A stretch of DNA of 64,000 nt from Cystobacterineae bacterium (lineage in GTDB: Bacteria; Myxococcota; Myxococcia; Myxococcales; Myxococcaceae). A program made the position numbers and the translations under genes. The DNA is taken from the NCBI GenBank assembly GCA_009782175.1, contig WRKR01000005.1:1-64000 (forward strand), given 5' to 3'. The notes beneath the pieces were generated by a model. The model was not told the origin of the DNA and ran no database searches. It saw nothing but the letters and a program-made list of their open reading frames with translations. Shown here piece after piece: positions 44,359 to 52,694 of this stretch; the first letter of the stretch is position 1, and the number at the start of each line of letters is the position of its first letter.

Positions 44359-44784
44359 ATGCAACCCGTTTCTCGAAAACTTGAATATGGCCTTCGCGCC
44401 ATGTTGTTTTTAGCAGCCCAAGAAGAAGGCCGTGTGCTGCCTTTTCGAGAGGTGGCTCGCCAGATGGATGTGCCGGAAGACTTTTTGGCCAAAATTTTGA
44501 AAACGCTTGTCCGCAAAAAGTTGTTATATTCAACGCGGGGGCCCAAAGGGGGATTTGCGCTGGCGAAGCCGGCTTCGCAAATCAGCTTTTTGGATGTGAT
44601 TGAGGCTGTACAAGGGCCCATACAGTTGAATTTGTGCACAGACAACCATGAGGCTTGCCATTTTGGAGAAGCCTGTACCATGTGGGGCGTCTGGCGGCTT
44701 GGGCAGGAGCGGATGATGGAGGTTTATAGGGCGGCGAAGTTGGACAAACTGGCCATGAGGGGCTTTGTGGATAGGGCCGTCTAG
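44359..44784 (+). CDS. Rrf2 family transcriptional regulator (IscR-like cysteines)
   Basis: 141 residues. Winged helix (about 1-80, EVARQMDVPEDFLAKILKTL and GPKGGFALAKP) and a dimer helix. Cys93, Cys100 and Cys106 keep nearly the spacing of the three IscR Fe-S ligands, so it may sense iron-sulfur status or redox. It lies 17 bases upstream of the deoxyhypusine-synthase-like gene, so it may regulate that gene. No isc genes nearby. Confidence 0.9.
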   Translation: MQPVSRKLEYGLRAMLFLAAQEEGRVLPFREVARQMDVPEDFLAKILKTLVRKKLLYSTRGPKGGFALAKPASQISFLDVIEAVQGPIQLNLCTDNHEACHFGEACTMWGVWRLGQERMMEVYRAAKLDKLAMRGFVDRAV

Positions 44785-44801
44785 GCTTTTGCATTTTTTC
44801 C

Positions 44802-46079
44802 TTGTCCGCCCTTCAGGCCGGCTATATCGACGAAGGAGACTGCAACTTTAAACCCCATATGAAACGGTTGGCTGAAGACATGACGAAAAGCTTGAAAGCC
44901 CAATATGAGAGAGCAAGAAGGGTAGATCCCCAGCCCATTACGGGCAAGGAGACGACGGCGCAGCTGTTGGAGCAGGCCTTTGGTGCCTATGTGGGAAGGC
45001 AAGAGCGCATTGCCTTTGAGCTGATGCAGCGCAGTTTGCAAGAGAATGCAGCTGTATTTTTGACGTTGTCCGGAGCGATGACGCCGGCAGGCCTGCACCA
45101 GTCCTGTTTAATTCCGCTCATTGAGTCCGGAGCCATTTCAGTGCTTTCAACCACGGGCGCAAACCTCTACCACGATGCGCACCGGGTTATTGGGCATGCC
45201 ATTCGCGAAGTAAACCCCAATGCGGGGGATTTGCAGTTTCGCCTCTCTCGCATTATCCGCATTTATGACTTGGGCTTCTGGGAAGAAGTACTCATAGATA
45301 CGGACAAGCTTTTTTCAGCCTTGTTGATGCGGCCAGAGTTTCAGCGCAAAATGACAACGCCCCAATTCCACGCTCTGTTGGGCAAAGCGATGGCCGACAT
45401 AGAGCGCAAGCTTCGCGTCCCCAAGCCCTCGCTGCTCTCCACCTGCTATAAGCACGCGGTGCCCATTTTTGTAGGGGCAGTGCAGGATGGCTCCATTTTC
45501 CTCAACGCCGTGAAATTAAAACGCCTGCTGGGGGAAGCCTTTGCCTTTGAAATTGACACGCTTGAAGATGTATTTTCCATGGCGGCGCTTCAGCACCATT
45601 GCAGAAACCAAGGCTCCAAGCGCATGGCCATTTGGATTTTGGGAGGGGGCGTCCCCAAAAATTATACCTTGCAAGGCGAGCCTTTGCTGGACCAAATTCT
45701 CCATATTCCGGCCGGTGGTTTTGACATAGACTTGCAGTTTTGCGTTGACCCCGTGGACAACGGTGCTTTGTCCAGCTGCCCTGCAGGAGAAGGGCACACA
45801 TGGGGGAAAGTTTCCATGGAAGCGGTGGAGCGAGGCTCTGTCTATGTGCATACGGATGTGACAGCCGTATTCCCCTGGTTGACGCACGCCTTGCTTTCAA
45901 AGCGGAATTTACGCAGAAAACCCATGCGTTTGATGGAGCACATGGACCAAGCCATCAGCACCCTGGACAGGGCTGTGCGCCGTCGCAAAAACACTTTGCA
46001 AGAGACACTTTTTTGGGAACTCCCCCAGAAGAAAGCCGCGGCCAAGCCCCGCGGGCCCAAAAAACCCTCGCGCCCATAA
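44802..46079 (+). CDS. Deoxyhypusine-synthase-like protein
   Basis: 425 residues from the TTG at 44802, or 406 from the ATG at 44859, which has GAAGGAG only at a distance. DHS fold marks: LTLSGAMTPAGL, LIESGAISVLSTTGANLYHD (NAD-site motif), HAVPIFVGAVQDGS, AIWILGGGVPKNYTLQ with a Lys near the position of the active-site lysine, and GGFDIDLQF. In eukaryotes and archaea DHS modifies eIF5A/aIF5A, which bacteria lack; bacterial homologues may make homospermidine or act on other polyamines. A C-terminal basic tail (AAAKPRGPKKPSRP) is extra. Confidence 0.82.
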   Translation: MSALQAGYIDEGDCNFKPHMKRLAEDMTKSLKAQYERARRVDPQPITGKETTAQLLEQAFGAYVGRQERIAFELMQRSLQENAAVFLTLSGAMTPAGLHQSCLIPLIESGAISVLSTTGANLYHDAHRVIGHAIREVNPNAGDLQFRLSRIIRIYDLGFWEEVLIDTDKLFSALLMRPEFQRKMTTPQFHALLGKAMADIERKLRVPKPSLLSTCYKHAVPIFVGAVQDGSIFLNAVKLKRLLGEAFAFEIDTLEDVFSMAALQHHCRNQGSKRMAIWILGGGVPKNYTLQGEPLLDQILHIPAGGFDIDLQFCVDPVDNGALSSCPAGEGHTWGKVSMEAVERGSVYVHTDVTAVFPWLTHALLSKRNLRRKPMRLMEHMDQAISTLDRAVRRRKNTLQETLFWELPQKKAAAKPRGPKKPSRP

Positions 46080-46119
46080 ACACCCCGGCTTTTTAAAAAT
46101 ACGGGCTTATATTTGGTGA

Positions 46120-46464
46120 ATGGAAAGAGAAAACGAGCGACGAGCGGAGCAGAGGGTTTCAGCCACCCTTGAAGTACGTTTTGAAAGTGTTGAAGAGGCT
46201 GCCCGCATGTTTAAAACCTACTCGCTGAACCTGTCCCCCGGAGGCATTTGCATCCGCAGCACGCGCCACCACAAACCAGGGGAGCTTTTGCGCTTGTCTC
46301 TGGAGCTGGGCAAAGAGAAGTTTGAATTGAGAGGCAAAGTGGCTTGGGCCCAGGAGAATGTTATGGGTATACGTTTTGAAGGCATGTCCCCTGCAGAGAG
46401 GTTGCGTTTGGCGGCGGCTTTGGGGACGGCCAAGCTGACTTCAACCAGACCGCTTCAAAGTTAA
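46120..46464 (+). CDS. PilZ domain protein
   Basis: 114 residues, one PilZ domain. RRAEQR (7-12) and NLSPGG (37-42) match the c-di-GMP motifs RxxxR and (D/N)xSxxG. Probable c-di-GMP receptor; no output domain. Its last residues (SRPLQS-like) and its TAA are encoded by the leader unit of the dispersed repeat that follows, so the C-terminus was probably set by repeat insertion. Confidence 0.9.
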   Translation: MERENERRAEQRVSATLEVRFESVEEAARMFKTYSLNLSPGGICIRSTRHHKPGELLRLSLELGKEKFELRGKVAWAQENVMGIRFEGMSPAERLRLAAALGTAKLTSTRPLQS

Positions 46465-46602
46465 ATTGATTTTCCAGACCGGTTTCAATTTGACATGAGG
46501 TCGAGGCGGGCGAGGATTTCGCGATGGGAGTGCACTTAAGTGCATGACCTGAGCGAAACCGGAGCCCAACGAAGAGATCATGTCAAAGTGGAAGCGGTCT
46601 AG
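46445..46602 (+). repeat. Dispersed repeat, copy 3 (full length with leader unit)
   Basis: Leader unit CCAGACCGCTTCAAAGTTAA at 46445-46473; main element 46477-46599, 123 bp, nearly identical to copy 2 (38709-38831). Lies between convergent genes: TAA of the PilZ gene (46462-46464) is in the leader, TAG of nadA (46599-46601, minus strand) is in the right end GGTCTAG. Confidence 0.9.
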
Positions 46603-47516
46603 CTCCACTCCAGCATCAGCTTGAGGGGAGCCAAGGCCTTTTGCCTGAAAGCCTCGGGAAGCTCCAACTGTGGAGAGCGGTTTTTCATGCACGCAAAGAG
46701 TTTTTCCATGGTGTTAAGCTTCATATGGGGGCAGGTATTGCAGGGGCAGCCATTGTCAGCAGGCGGGGAAATAAACTGCTTATGGGGGGCTGCTTTTTTC
46801 ATTTGGTGCAAAATGCCTGGCTCCGTAACCACAATAAACAGGCTTTCAACGCCTCGGGTGACGCGCTCCAAAAGCTGTGCTGTGGAGCCGATAAAGTCAG
46901 CATGCATCAGCACAGCCTCCTCGCACTCGGGGTGGGCGACAACGAGGGCCTGAGGGTTTTCATGCTTGAGTTGGACCAGTTTTTTTTCGCTGAACATTTC
47001 ATGGACAATGCAGCTGCCGGGCCACAAAAGCATGTCGCGCCCGGTTTGCTGCATAACATAGCGTCCCAAATGCCTATCCGGCGCAAAGAGGATGGGGCGG
47101 TTTTGAGGAATGCGGCTGACAATTTTAACCGCGTTTGAGCTTGTACAAATAACGTCGCTTTGGGCTTTTACTGCAGCTGAGGAATTGACATAGGTGACGA
47201 CGAAGCAGCCCTCATGCTGTGCTTTGAATGCGGCAAAAGCCTCCGGTGGACAGCGATCTGCCAAGGAGCAACCTGCATTCAAATCCGGAAGCAACACCAA
47301 CTTGCCCGGGTTTAATATTTTGGCTGTTTCCGCCATGAAGTGCACGCCGCAAAAGACAATGGTATCCGCCGTTGTTTGGGCGGCTTGCTGGGCCAGAGCC
47401 AAGCTATCGCCCACAAAGTCCGCGCAATCCTGAATTTCGCTTTCTTGATAATAGTGAGCCAGGACAACGGCATTCAACTCGCGTTTTAGCTTTTGAATTT
47501 TGTTTTCAAGGTCCAT
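46599..47516 (-). CDS. nadA: Quinolinate synthase NadA
   Basis: 305 residues from the ATG at 47516, the point where family similarity begins ([21 protein letters not shown]); no ribosome site is evident. Condenses iminoaspartate with dihydroxyacetone phosphate to quinolinate in NAD synthesis. Three [4Fe-4S] ligands are visible in [18 protein letters not shown] and CPCNTCPHM. No nadB or nadC nearby. Its TAG comes from the end of a dispersed repeat. Confidence 0.95.
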   Translation of the reverse strand: MDLENKIQKLKRELNAVVLAHYYQESEIQDCADFVGDSLALAQQAAQTTADTIVFCGVHFMAETAKILNPGKLVLLPDLNAGCSLADRCPPEAFAAFKAQHEGCFVVTYVNSSAAVKAQSDVICTSSNAVKIVSRIPQNRPILFAPDRHLGRYVMQQTGRDMLLWPGSCIVHEMFSEKKLVQLKHENPQALVVAHPECEEAVLMHADFIGSTAQLLERVTRGVESLFIVVTEPGILHQMKKAAPHKQFISPPADNGCPCNTCPHMKLNTMEKLFACMKNRSPQLELPEAFRQKALAPLKLMLEWS

Positions 47517-47595
47517 GGAGGTGTCGTCAAAAGGTGCGGATGAAGAGAGAGGGCTAGGGTGAAGGCGCAAGCAAAGGTTATGGCGAGGGTGAGGA

Positions 47596-49389
47596 TTAAG
47601 GCAAGTCATCCCACTCAATGCGCAGTTGATACTCGTCCTGGAAGTTGGATTCGCGTTTTTTAGGGTCCTTCACCTCAAGGAAATAGATGCCCGGGGTGGC
47701 AGAATAGCGCAAGGTGGTGGGCCCCTCCTTTTTGGGGACAGGGGCGGTTTGGACAAGCTCCAGTTTTTCTTCCTCATCCAGGCGGTGAAGCCACAGCCCC
47801 AAGTTGTTTTTGGGAAGCCCAAAAAGGGTGACGAGGATGGGTTTGCGCACGAGGTGTTGACTTAAATCCACACGGAAAAAGTCCACATCCCCTTTGGGGT
47901 AGATATGGCCGCGCACATTTTGTCCCAAGGCCAACTCCGTCGCTTGCTTGAAGGCGTTGTTGGGCTCCTTCTCACGGCGTTGCAAGCCCTCCTGGAGTTG
48001 CGCGCGAATTTTATAGGGAGTTTTGAGGTTTTCTTGGGTTTTGGTCCACTTGCCAGAAATTTTTTGTGCGACGGACTCCACTTTGAAATAGCAGGTGGCC
48101 TCACATTCTACATCCAAAAGACGCTCGGCCTCATTCATTTTCCCTTCATTGCTGCGAAGCAGGAGGCGCTCAGCCTCCTGGGTGGCTGTGTTGGCTGGAA
48201 CAATGGCTGACAGCTGCAAATCCACACCCTCCAGAGCAGAAAGCTCAACATTGATTAAAGAGGGCGAAGCCACATCCACGCGAAAATAATCCACATCCGC
48301 AGCTGGTGACAAGAGCGCTTCCATCTCTCTGGCCAAAGGCAGAGGTGTTGCCTGCAAAGGTGTGTTGTTGGGCTCTGCTTCAAAGGACAAGCCCTCCTTT
48401 TCCAGGGAGAGTTTGAGTTTATAGGGGATGGGCGCAAAGGGAGGCTGATAGGCTTTGTTGGGGAGGCGTTTTTCGGGTCGAAGCACCAAGGTTAGAGCGG
48501 AGAGGTTGGGGGACAAAGCATAATTGCGCACCACCCAATTCCCTCGGTGCCCTCGGCGCGTTTGCACAAGCGGCTTGCCTTCGCCATCACACAGCTGAAT
48601 TTCAAATGCGACCTCCGCATCCGTTTCAACTTCCACGGCAATACGCCGCAAAACCACTTCAGCCGCGGGCACAGGCTCAGCTGTGGGCACAGGCTCAGCT
48701 GTGGGCACAGGCTCAGTTGTGGGCACAGGCGAAGGCGCCGTTTCATGCGCAGGTTTTGCCTCAGCTTCCCGGGGTGTTGAGGGCACAGGCTCTGTGGGCT
48801 CAAGCAAGGGTATTTCAAAACGAAACCAATCCACGTCCTCGGCCGAGTCCAGCGTGCCCTGTTGCCATTGCTGAAGAGGGACGAGGATGGCCTCCAAAAG
48901 GCGGTTGTTGGGCTCTGCTTCATGCTCGGGAACAGCCTCAACAAAACGCACACTGAGGCGATAGCTTCCGCCTGAGCCGTCTTTGGCCGAAACAACGCGG
49001 AAAAAACGAGGCTGAGCAAGCCCCACGTTGGGGATGGATTCCACCCCTCCGAAGCCTGTCTGGTTGCGGCGCAGCAAAACATCGCCTTCCGGCGACATAA
49101 GCTCCAAGGCCAAATCCACCCCCGGGGAGGGGGTAGCCTCTATATAAGCCCAGTGGTTGGGGCTAGCCGGCAACTCAAACCAGTCTTCGTCGCGCGGTTG
49201 GGTGTCCACAGAAATGTCGGCCTCCAGCGTTAAGTCACGGACAATTTTTTGGGCTTGGCCAGCTTCATTGTTGGGCTCTTCCTCTTTGGCGACAGAAGGC
49301 GGAGGCTCTTTTTCGTTTTTTTGGGGGCAGGCCAGGCAACAGAGCGCGAGGAGGAGTGCTGAAATAAGAGGGGAGGCAACAGGTTTCAT
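47596..49389 (-). CDS. Lipoprotein with repeated EPNN (pre-peptidase-like) domains
   Basis: 597 residues from the ATG at 49389, which opens a signal with lipobox CLAC (Cys about 19); the frame upstream overlaps another gene. Four beta-sandwich units each start with an EPNN motif ([47 protein letters not shown]) and end with a [11 protein letters not shown]-like strand, the pattern of bacterial pre-peptidase C-terminal (PPC) domains, which bind and present substrates or cargo. A Pro/Val/Ala-rich insertion (EPVPTA repeats) splits the second unit. Confidence 0.82.
   Translation of the reverse strand: MKPVASPLISALLLALCCLACPQKNEKEPPPSVAKEEEPNNEAGQAQKIVRDLTLEADISVDTQPRDEDWFELPASPNHWAYIEATPSPGVDLALELMSPEGDVLLRRNQTGFGGVESIPNVGLAQPRFFRVVSAKDGSGGSYRLSVRFVEAVPEHEAEPNNRLLEAILVPLQQWQQGTLDSAEDVDWFRFEIPLLEPTEPVPSTPREAEAKPAHETAPSPVPTTEPVPTAEPVPTAEPVPAAEVVLRRIAVEVETDAEVAFEIQLCDGEGKPLVQTRRGHRGNWVVRNYALSPNLSALTLVLRPEKRLPNKAYQPPFAPIPYKLKLSLEKEGLSFEAEPNNTPLQATPLPLAREMEALLSPAADVDYFRVDVASPSLINVELSALEGVDLQLSAIVPANTATQEAERLLLRSNEGKMNEAERLLDVECEATCYFKVESVAQKISGKWTKTQENLKTPYKIRAQLQEGLQRREKEPNNAFKQATELALGQNVRGHIYPKGDVDFFRVDLSQHLVRKPILVTLFGLPKNNLGLWLHRLDEEEKLELVQTAPVPKKEGPTTLRYSATPGIYFLEVKDPKKRESNFQDEYQLRIEWDDLP
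48667..48730 (-). repeat. 18-bp tandem repeat in the EPNN lipoprotein
   Basis: Three copies of GGGCACAGGCTCAGCTGT (plus strand) and a partial fourth, encoding EPVPTA units in frame. Confidence 0.85.
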
Positions 49390-49408
49390 AGGGCAGCGAG
49401 GCAGCAGC

Positions 49409-49846
49409 TTAGGAGGTTTTTGCAGAAGGCATTTTTTGGTGGATGAGGGTTTTGGCGAAGGCTTTAAAAGCCACATCAATTTTTTCACCGCGGACCGTTT
49501 GGACAAAGCCCAAGCCGAAGGTGGGGTGGTTGAGCAACTCCCCTTCGGCAAAGCTCTCCTTAGGGCTATAGTTGCGGGCTTTGGAAGCGTCTGCACCCGC
49601 CAATTGTTGAAGGAGGCTTATGGGGGAGCCTGCGGGTGTTTTGGGGCGAGAAGGTGTGGGGTTTTCTGGGCGAGGAGAGGAGGTGCCGGGGGCACTTTTG
49701 CGGAAGGCGTGGTATTTTTGACAGGTGTTGCAACGCACGCGGGCAACGCGCGCGCCCACCATGGCCAGAACGGTATGAGCAAGCTCCATACGGCAACTTA
49801 TACAATAGGCGTCGACTTCTCCGCCCACTTTGAGAAAAGGCTGCAT
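49409..49846 (-). CDS. Small CxxC zinc-ribbon-like protein
   Basis: About 145 residues from the ATG at 49846; the ATG at 49879 is also possible. Two CxxC knuckles (YCISCRMELAHTVLAM and RCNTCQKYHAFR) form a zinc-ribbon-like domain of a kind I recall from Myxococcota hypotheticals. A linker leads to SPKESFAEGELLNHPTFGLG, a small beta domain with pattern G-x-HPTFGxGxV, also common in such proteins. Function unknown; possibly nucleic acid or translation related. Lies 19 bases upstream of the EPNN lipoprotein start. Confidence 0.72.
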   Translation of the reverse strand: MQPFLKVGGEVDAYCISCRMELAHTVLAMVGARVARVRCNTCQKYHAFRKSAPGTSSPRPENPTPSRPKTPAGSPISLLQQLAGADASKARNYSPKESFAEGELLNHPTFGLGFVQTVRGEKIDVAFKAFAKTLIHQKMPSAKTS

Positions 49847-49950
49847 AGCAAGAAAAGTTAAAAAACTGGCTTTTAGCATGCCAAGCCCAGAAGGAAGTGT
49901 TTTTATGTGGCCAAAAGCCCTGCCACACTTTAGACAGGCACCCACCTGCC

Positions 49951-51126
49951 ATGACTTCTCCTTTAAATTTTCCCACCTTGCCCAAGCGCCGCGCCTTGGA
50001 TTTGCCCATACGTCCGACGCGCGCGGAAATTTCCGCCAGTGCTCTGTTGCACAATTTGGAGCAGCTCAAGCATTGGGTTTTGCCTACACCCATATTGGCT
50101 GTGGTGAAGGCCAACGCTTATGGGCATGGCGCCATAGATGTTGCGCGCACCTTAGAGGCAGGGGGCATATGGGGTTTGGCCGTGGCCCTCGTAGAGGAGG
50201 GAGTGGAGCTCCGCCGCGCGGGGATAAAGGCAAAAATAATAGTGATGGGGGGCGCCTATGAGGGCGCCTGGCCGCAGATTGTTGAGCATGACTTGACACC
50301 CACGTTGTTCCGCAAGGAGCATTTGCAAAGCTGCGGGCAGCTGTTGCGAAGCTTAGGGCGCCAGGCTGAGATTCACGTGAAGGTGGACACGGGCATGGGG
50401 CGCAACGGTGTTGCGCTGGCAGAGCTTGAAGCCTTTGCTGTGGAGCTAAAAGCCTGGCCTGAGCTGCACATGGAAGGCTTATGTACACACCTGGCTTGTG
50501 CGGAGCAGGTGGGTGCTGCGTTGACGCTCCTGCAACTTCAGCGTTTTGAGAAAGCCTTCCGTTATTTGGAGCAGCTTGGAATAAACCCTGCATGGCGCCA
50601 CACAGCCAACACAGCGGCGACGCTTTCCCTGCCCGAGGCGAGAGACGGCCGCATATTTAACCTGGTACGCCCCGGTGGGGCGTTATATGGCCTCTTTCCC
50701 AAGGGTTGGCCGCACACTTTGCCTTTGCGCAGGGTGCTGAGTTGGAAGACGGGGATAACGCATTTGAAGTGGTTGTCTCCGGGGGATTCCGTCAGTTATG
50801 ATGCGACATGGAAAGCTGAGCGAAAGACGCATGTTGCGACGTTGCCGGTGGGCTATGCGGATGGGTTTGGGCGCGAATATTCCAACAAAGGCGAAGTATT
50901 GTTAGATGGGAAGAGGGTGAAAATAATTGGTCGTGTGGCGATGGATTTTTGTCTGGTGGATGTGACGGATGTTGAAGCGGTGTCTGTTGGCGACGAAGTT
51001 GTTTTGCTGGGAGAACAAGGTGCGGAGTGTTTGGATGCGGATGGTTTGGCCGAGCTCTCCAACAGCCTGCACTATGAAGTTTTATGCAGCATAGGTGCGC
51101 GTGTCCCTCGCCTCCTGGTTGAATGA
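49951..51126 (+). CDS. alr: Alanine racemase
   Basis: 391 residues from the ATG at 49951 (a GTG at 49897 would add 18 residues). PLP lysine in VVKANAYGHG (Lys53 from this start), the catalytic Tyr in DSVSYDATW, and RVAMDFCLVDVT are present. Makes D-alanine for peptidoglycan. Its stop overlaps the start of the second MlaE gene (ATGA), an unusual joining of cell wall and lipid transport genes. Confidence 0.94.
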   Translation: MTSPLNFPTLPKRRALDLPIRPTRAEISASALLHNLEQLKHWVLPTPILAVVKANAYGHGAIDVARTLEAGGIWGLAVALVEEGVELRRAGIKAKIIVMGGAYEGAWPQIVEHDLTPTLFRKEHLQSCGQLLRSLGRQAEIHVKVDTGMGRNGVALAELEAFAVELKAWPELHMEGLCTHLACAEQVGAALTLLQLQRFEKAFRYLEQLGINPAWRHTANTAATLSLPEARDGRIFNLVRPGGALYGLFPKGWPHTLPLRRVLSWKTGITHLKWLSPGDSVSYDATWKAERKTHVATLPVGYADGFGREYSNKGEVLLDGKRVKIIGRVAMDFCLVDVTDVEAVSVGDEVVLLGEQGAECLDADGLAELSNSLHYEVLCSIGARVPRLLVE

Positions 51127-51941
51127 AAGTGAACTTAAAACCTCCCAAACGCCACGCGTGGATGGATGGCTTGCAACAAGGGGCGAGCCAAGTGGGGGCT
51201 GTTTTTAAAGGCAGGGTGACGGAGTTGGGCGGCATGGTGCTTTTGGCTTTTCAAGTATTGTGGTGCTCCATCCGCCCCCCGTTTCGGCTGAGGAATTTTC
51301 TAACCCAGTGTGAGTTTATAGGTGTGGGCTCTGCTTTTTTGGTGTGTTTGACGGGGGCCTTTTCAGGGATGGTTTTTGCGCACCAAAGTGCGCGAGCCTT
51401 TCAAATTTTTAATGCGACAAGCCTGGTAGGCCCCACGGTGGCGCTGACCATTACGCGGGAGTTGGCGCCTGTGTTTAGCGCGTTGATGGTGACGATGCGG
51501 GCCGGCAGCGCCATGTGCACGGAATTGGGCACCATGCGCGTGACGGAGCAGGTGGATGCGCTTGAAACCATGGCGATTAACCCCATCCAATACCTGTTGG
51601 TGCCCCGCGTGCTTGCAGGCCTGTGCGTATTGCCCTTGTTGGTGGCGCTGTTTGATTTTGCGGGGATGGCGGGGGCCTATTTGGTGGCGGTGGGTTTTCA
51701 GGGCATTTCTGCGGGCACATTTTGGCTGCGGACGCAGCGTTGGCTGGAGTGGCCAGACGTTGCGGAGGGGTTGATGAAGGGAGCTGTTTTCGGTGTAGTT
51801 GTCACCATGGTTTCCTGCTATAAAGGCTTTCATGCCAGCGGCGGTGCCAAGGGTGTAGGCAAGGCCACAACAGAGGCGATGGTTGCTTGTGCCTTAAGCA
51901 TTTTCATTCTCGACTATTTATTAGGAGTGCTGCTCCACTGA
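51123..51941 (+). CDS. MlaE-type lipid ABC permease (second operon)
   Basis: 272 residues, MlaE fold with GMVFAHQSARAFQIFNA, REL-APVFSALMVTMRAGSAMCTELGTM and EQVDALETMAINPI. Similar in plan to the first operon's MlaE, with different sequence. Coupled to alr by an ATGA overlap and followed at once by the ATPase gene (stop TGA, then ATG). Confidence 0.93.
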   Translation: MKVNLKPPKRHAWMDGLQQGASQVGAVFKGRVTELGGMVLLAFQVLWCSIRPPFRLRNFLTQCEFIGVGSAFLVCLTGAFSGMVFAHQSARAFQIFNATSLVGPTVALTITRELAPVFSALMVTMRAGSAMCTELGTMRVTEQVDALETMAINPIQYLLVPRVLAGLCVLPLLVALFDFAGMAGAYLVAVGFQGISAGTFWLRTQRWLEWPDVAEGLMKGAVFGVVVTMVSCYKGFHASGGAKGVGKATTEAMVACALSIFILDYLLGVLLH

Positions 51942-52694
51942 ATGTCCAAACCACCTATTATTCGTGTTGTTGACTTGCACAAGTCCTTTGGAAGCCATGG
52001 GGTGCTTGAGGGCATAAACTTAAGCATTCGTGAAGGCAGCACGCTGGTGGTTTTGGGTGGCTCCGGAAGCGGGAAGACGGTTTTAATAAAGCATTTAATT
52101 GGGTTGTTAAAACCCGAGAAGGGGCAAGTTTGGGTTGACGGTGAGGACATTGTTCCTTTGGGGGATGAGGCTCTGGCCAGGGTGCGAAGAAAATTTGGCA
52201 TGGTGTTTCAGGCAGCTGCTTTATTTGACTCGATGACTGTTTTTGAGAATGTGGCTTTCCCCTTGAGGGAGAACTCTGAAAAAAGCGAGGAGGAGATACG
52301 AGAAGTGGTGCATTCTCGCTTGGCATTGTTTGACTTAAAGGGCATTGACGAGAAATTTCCTGCTGACTTATCTGGAGGAATGCGCAAGCGCGTGGGTTTG
52401 GCCAGGGCCATTGTTTTAGAGCCGAAGATAGTGCTTTATGATGAGCCGACGACAGGTTTGGACCCCATTACGACGGATTATGTGGATGAGATGATTTTGC
52501 AGGCGAAGGCAAGCTTGGGCGTGACGTCGATTGTTATCAGTCATGATCTGGCTTCAGCGTTTAAGGTTGCTGACGAGGTGGCTTTTTTGTCAGAGGGCAA
52601 AATTCTCGAATTGGCGCCACCTTCAGCGTTAAGGGACTCAAAAATGCCTGCAGTCCAGCGTTTTTTGGACAGCTGGTTTAGGAAGAATGAGTGA
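51942..52694 (+). CDS. MlaF-type lipid ABC ATPase (second operon)
   Basis: 250 residues with Walker A GGSGSGKTVLIKHLIG, signature LSGGMRKRVGLARAI, Walker B IVLYDEPTTGLDP and VISHD. The last codons overlap the start of the MlaD-like gene by eight bases. Confidence 0.94.
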   Translation: MSKPPIIRVVDLHKSFGSHGVLEGINLSIREGSTLVVLGGSGSGKTVLIKHLIGLLKPEKGQVWVDGEDIVPLGDEALARVRRKFGMVFQAAALFDSMTVFENVAFPLRENSEKSEEEIREVVHSRLALFDLKGIDEKFPADLSGGMRKRVGLARAIVLEPKIVLYDEPTTGLDPITTDYVDEMILQAKASLGVTSIVISHDLASAFKVADEVAFLSEGKILELAPPSALRDSKMPAVQRFLDSWFRKNE

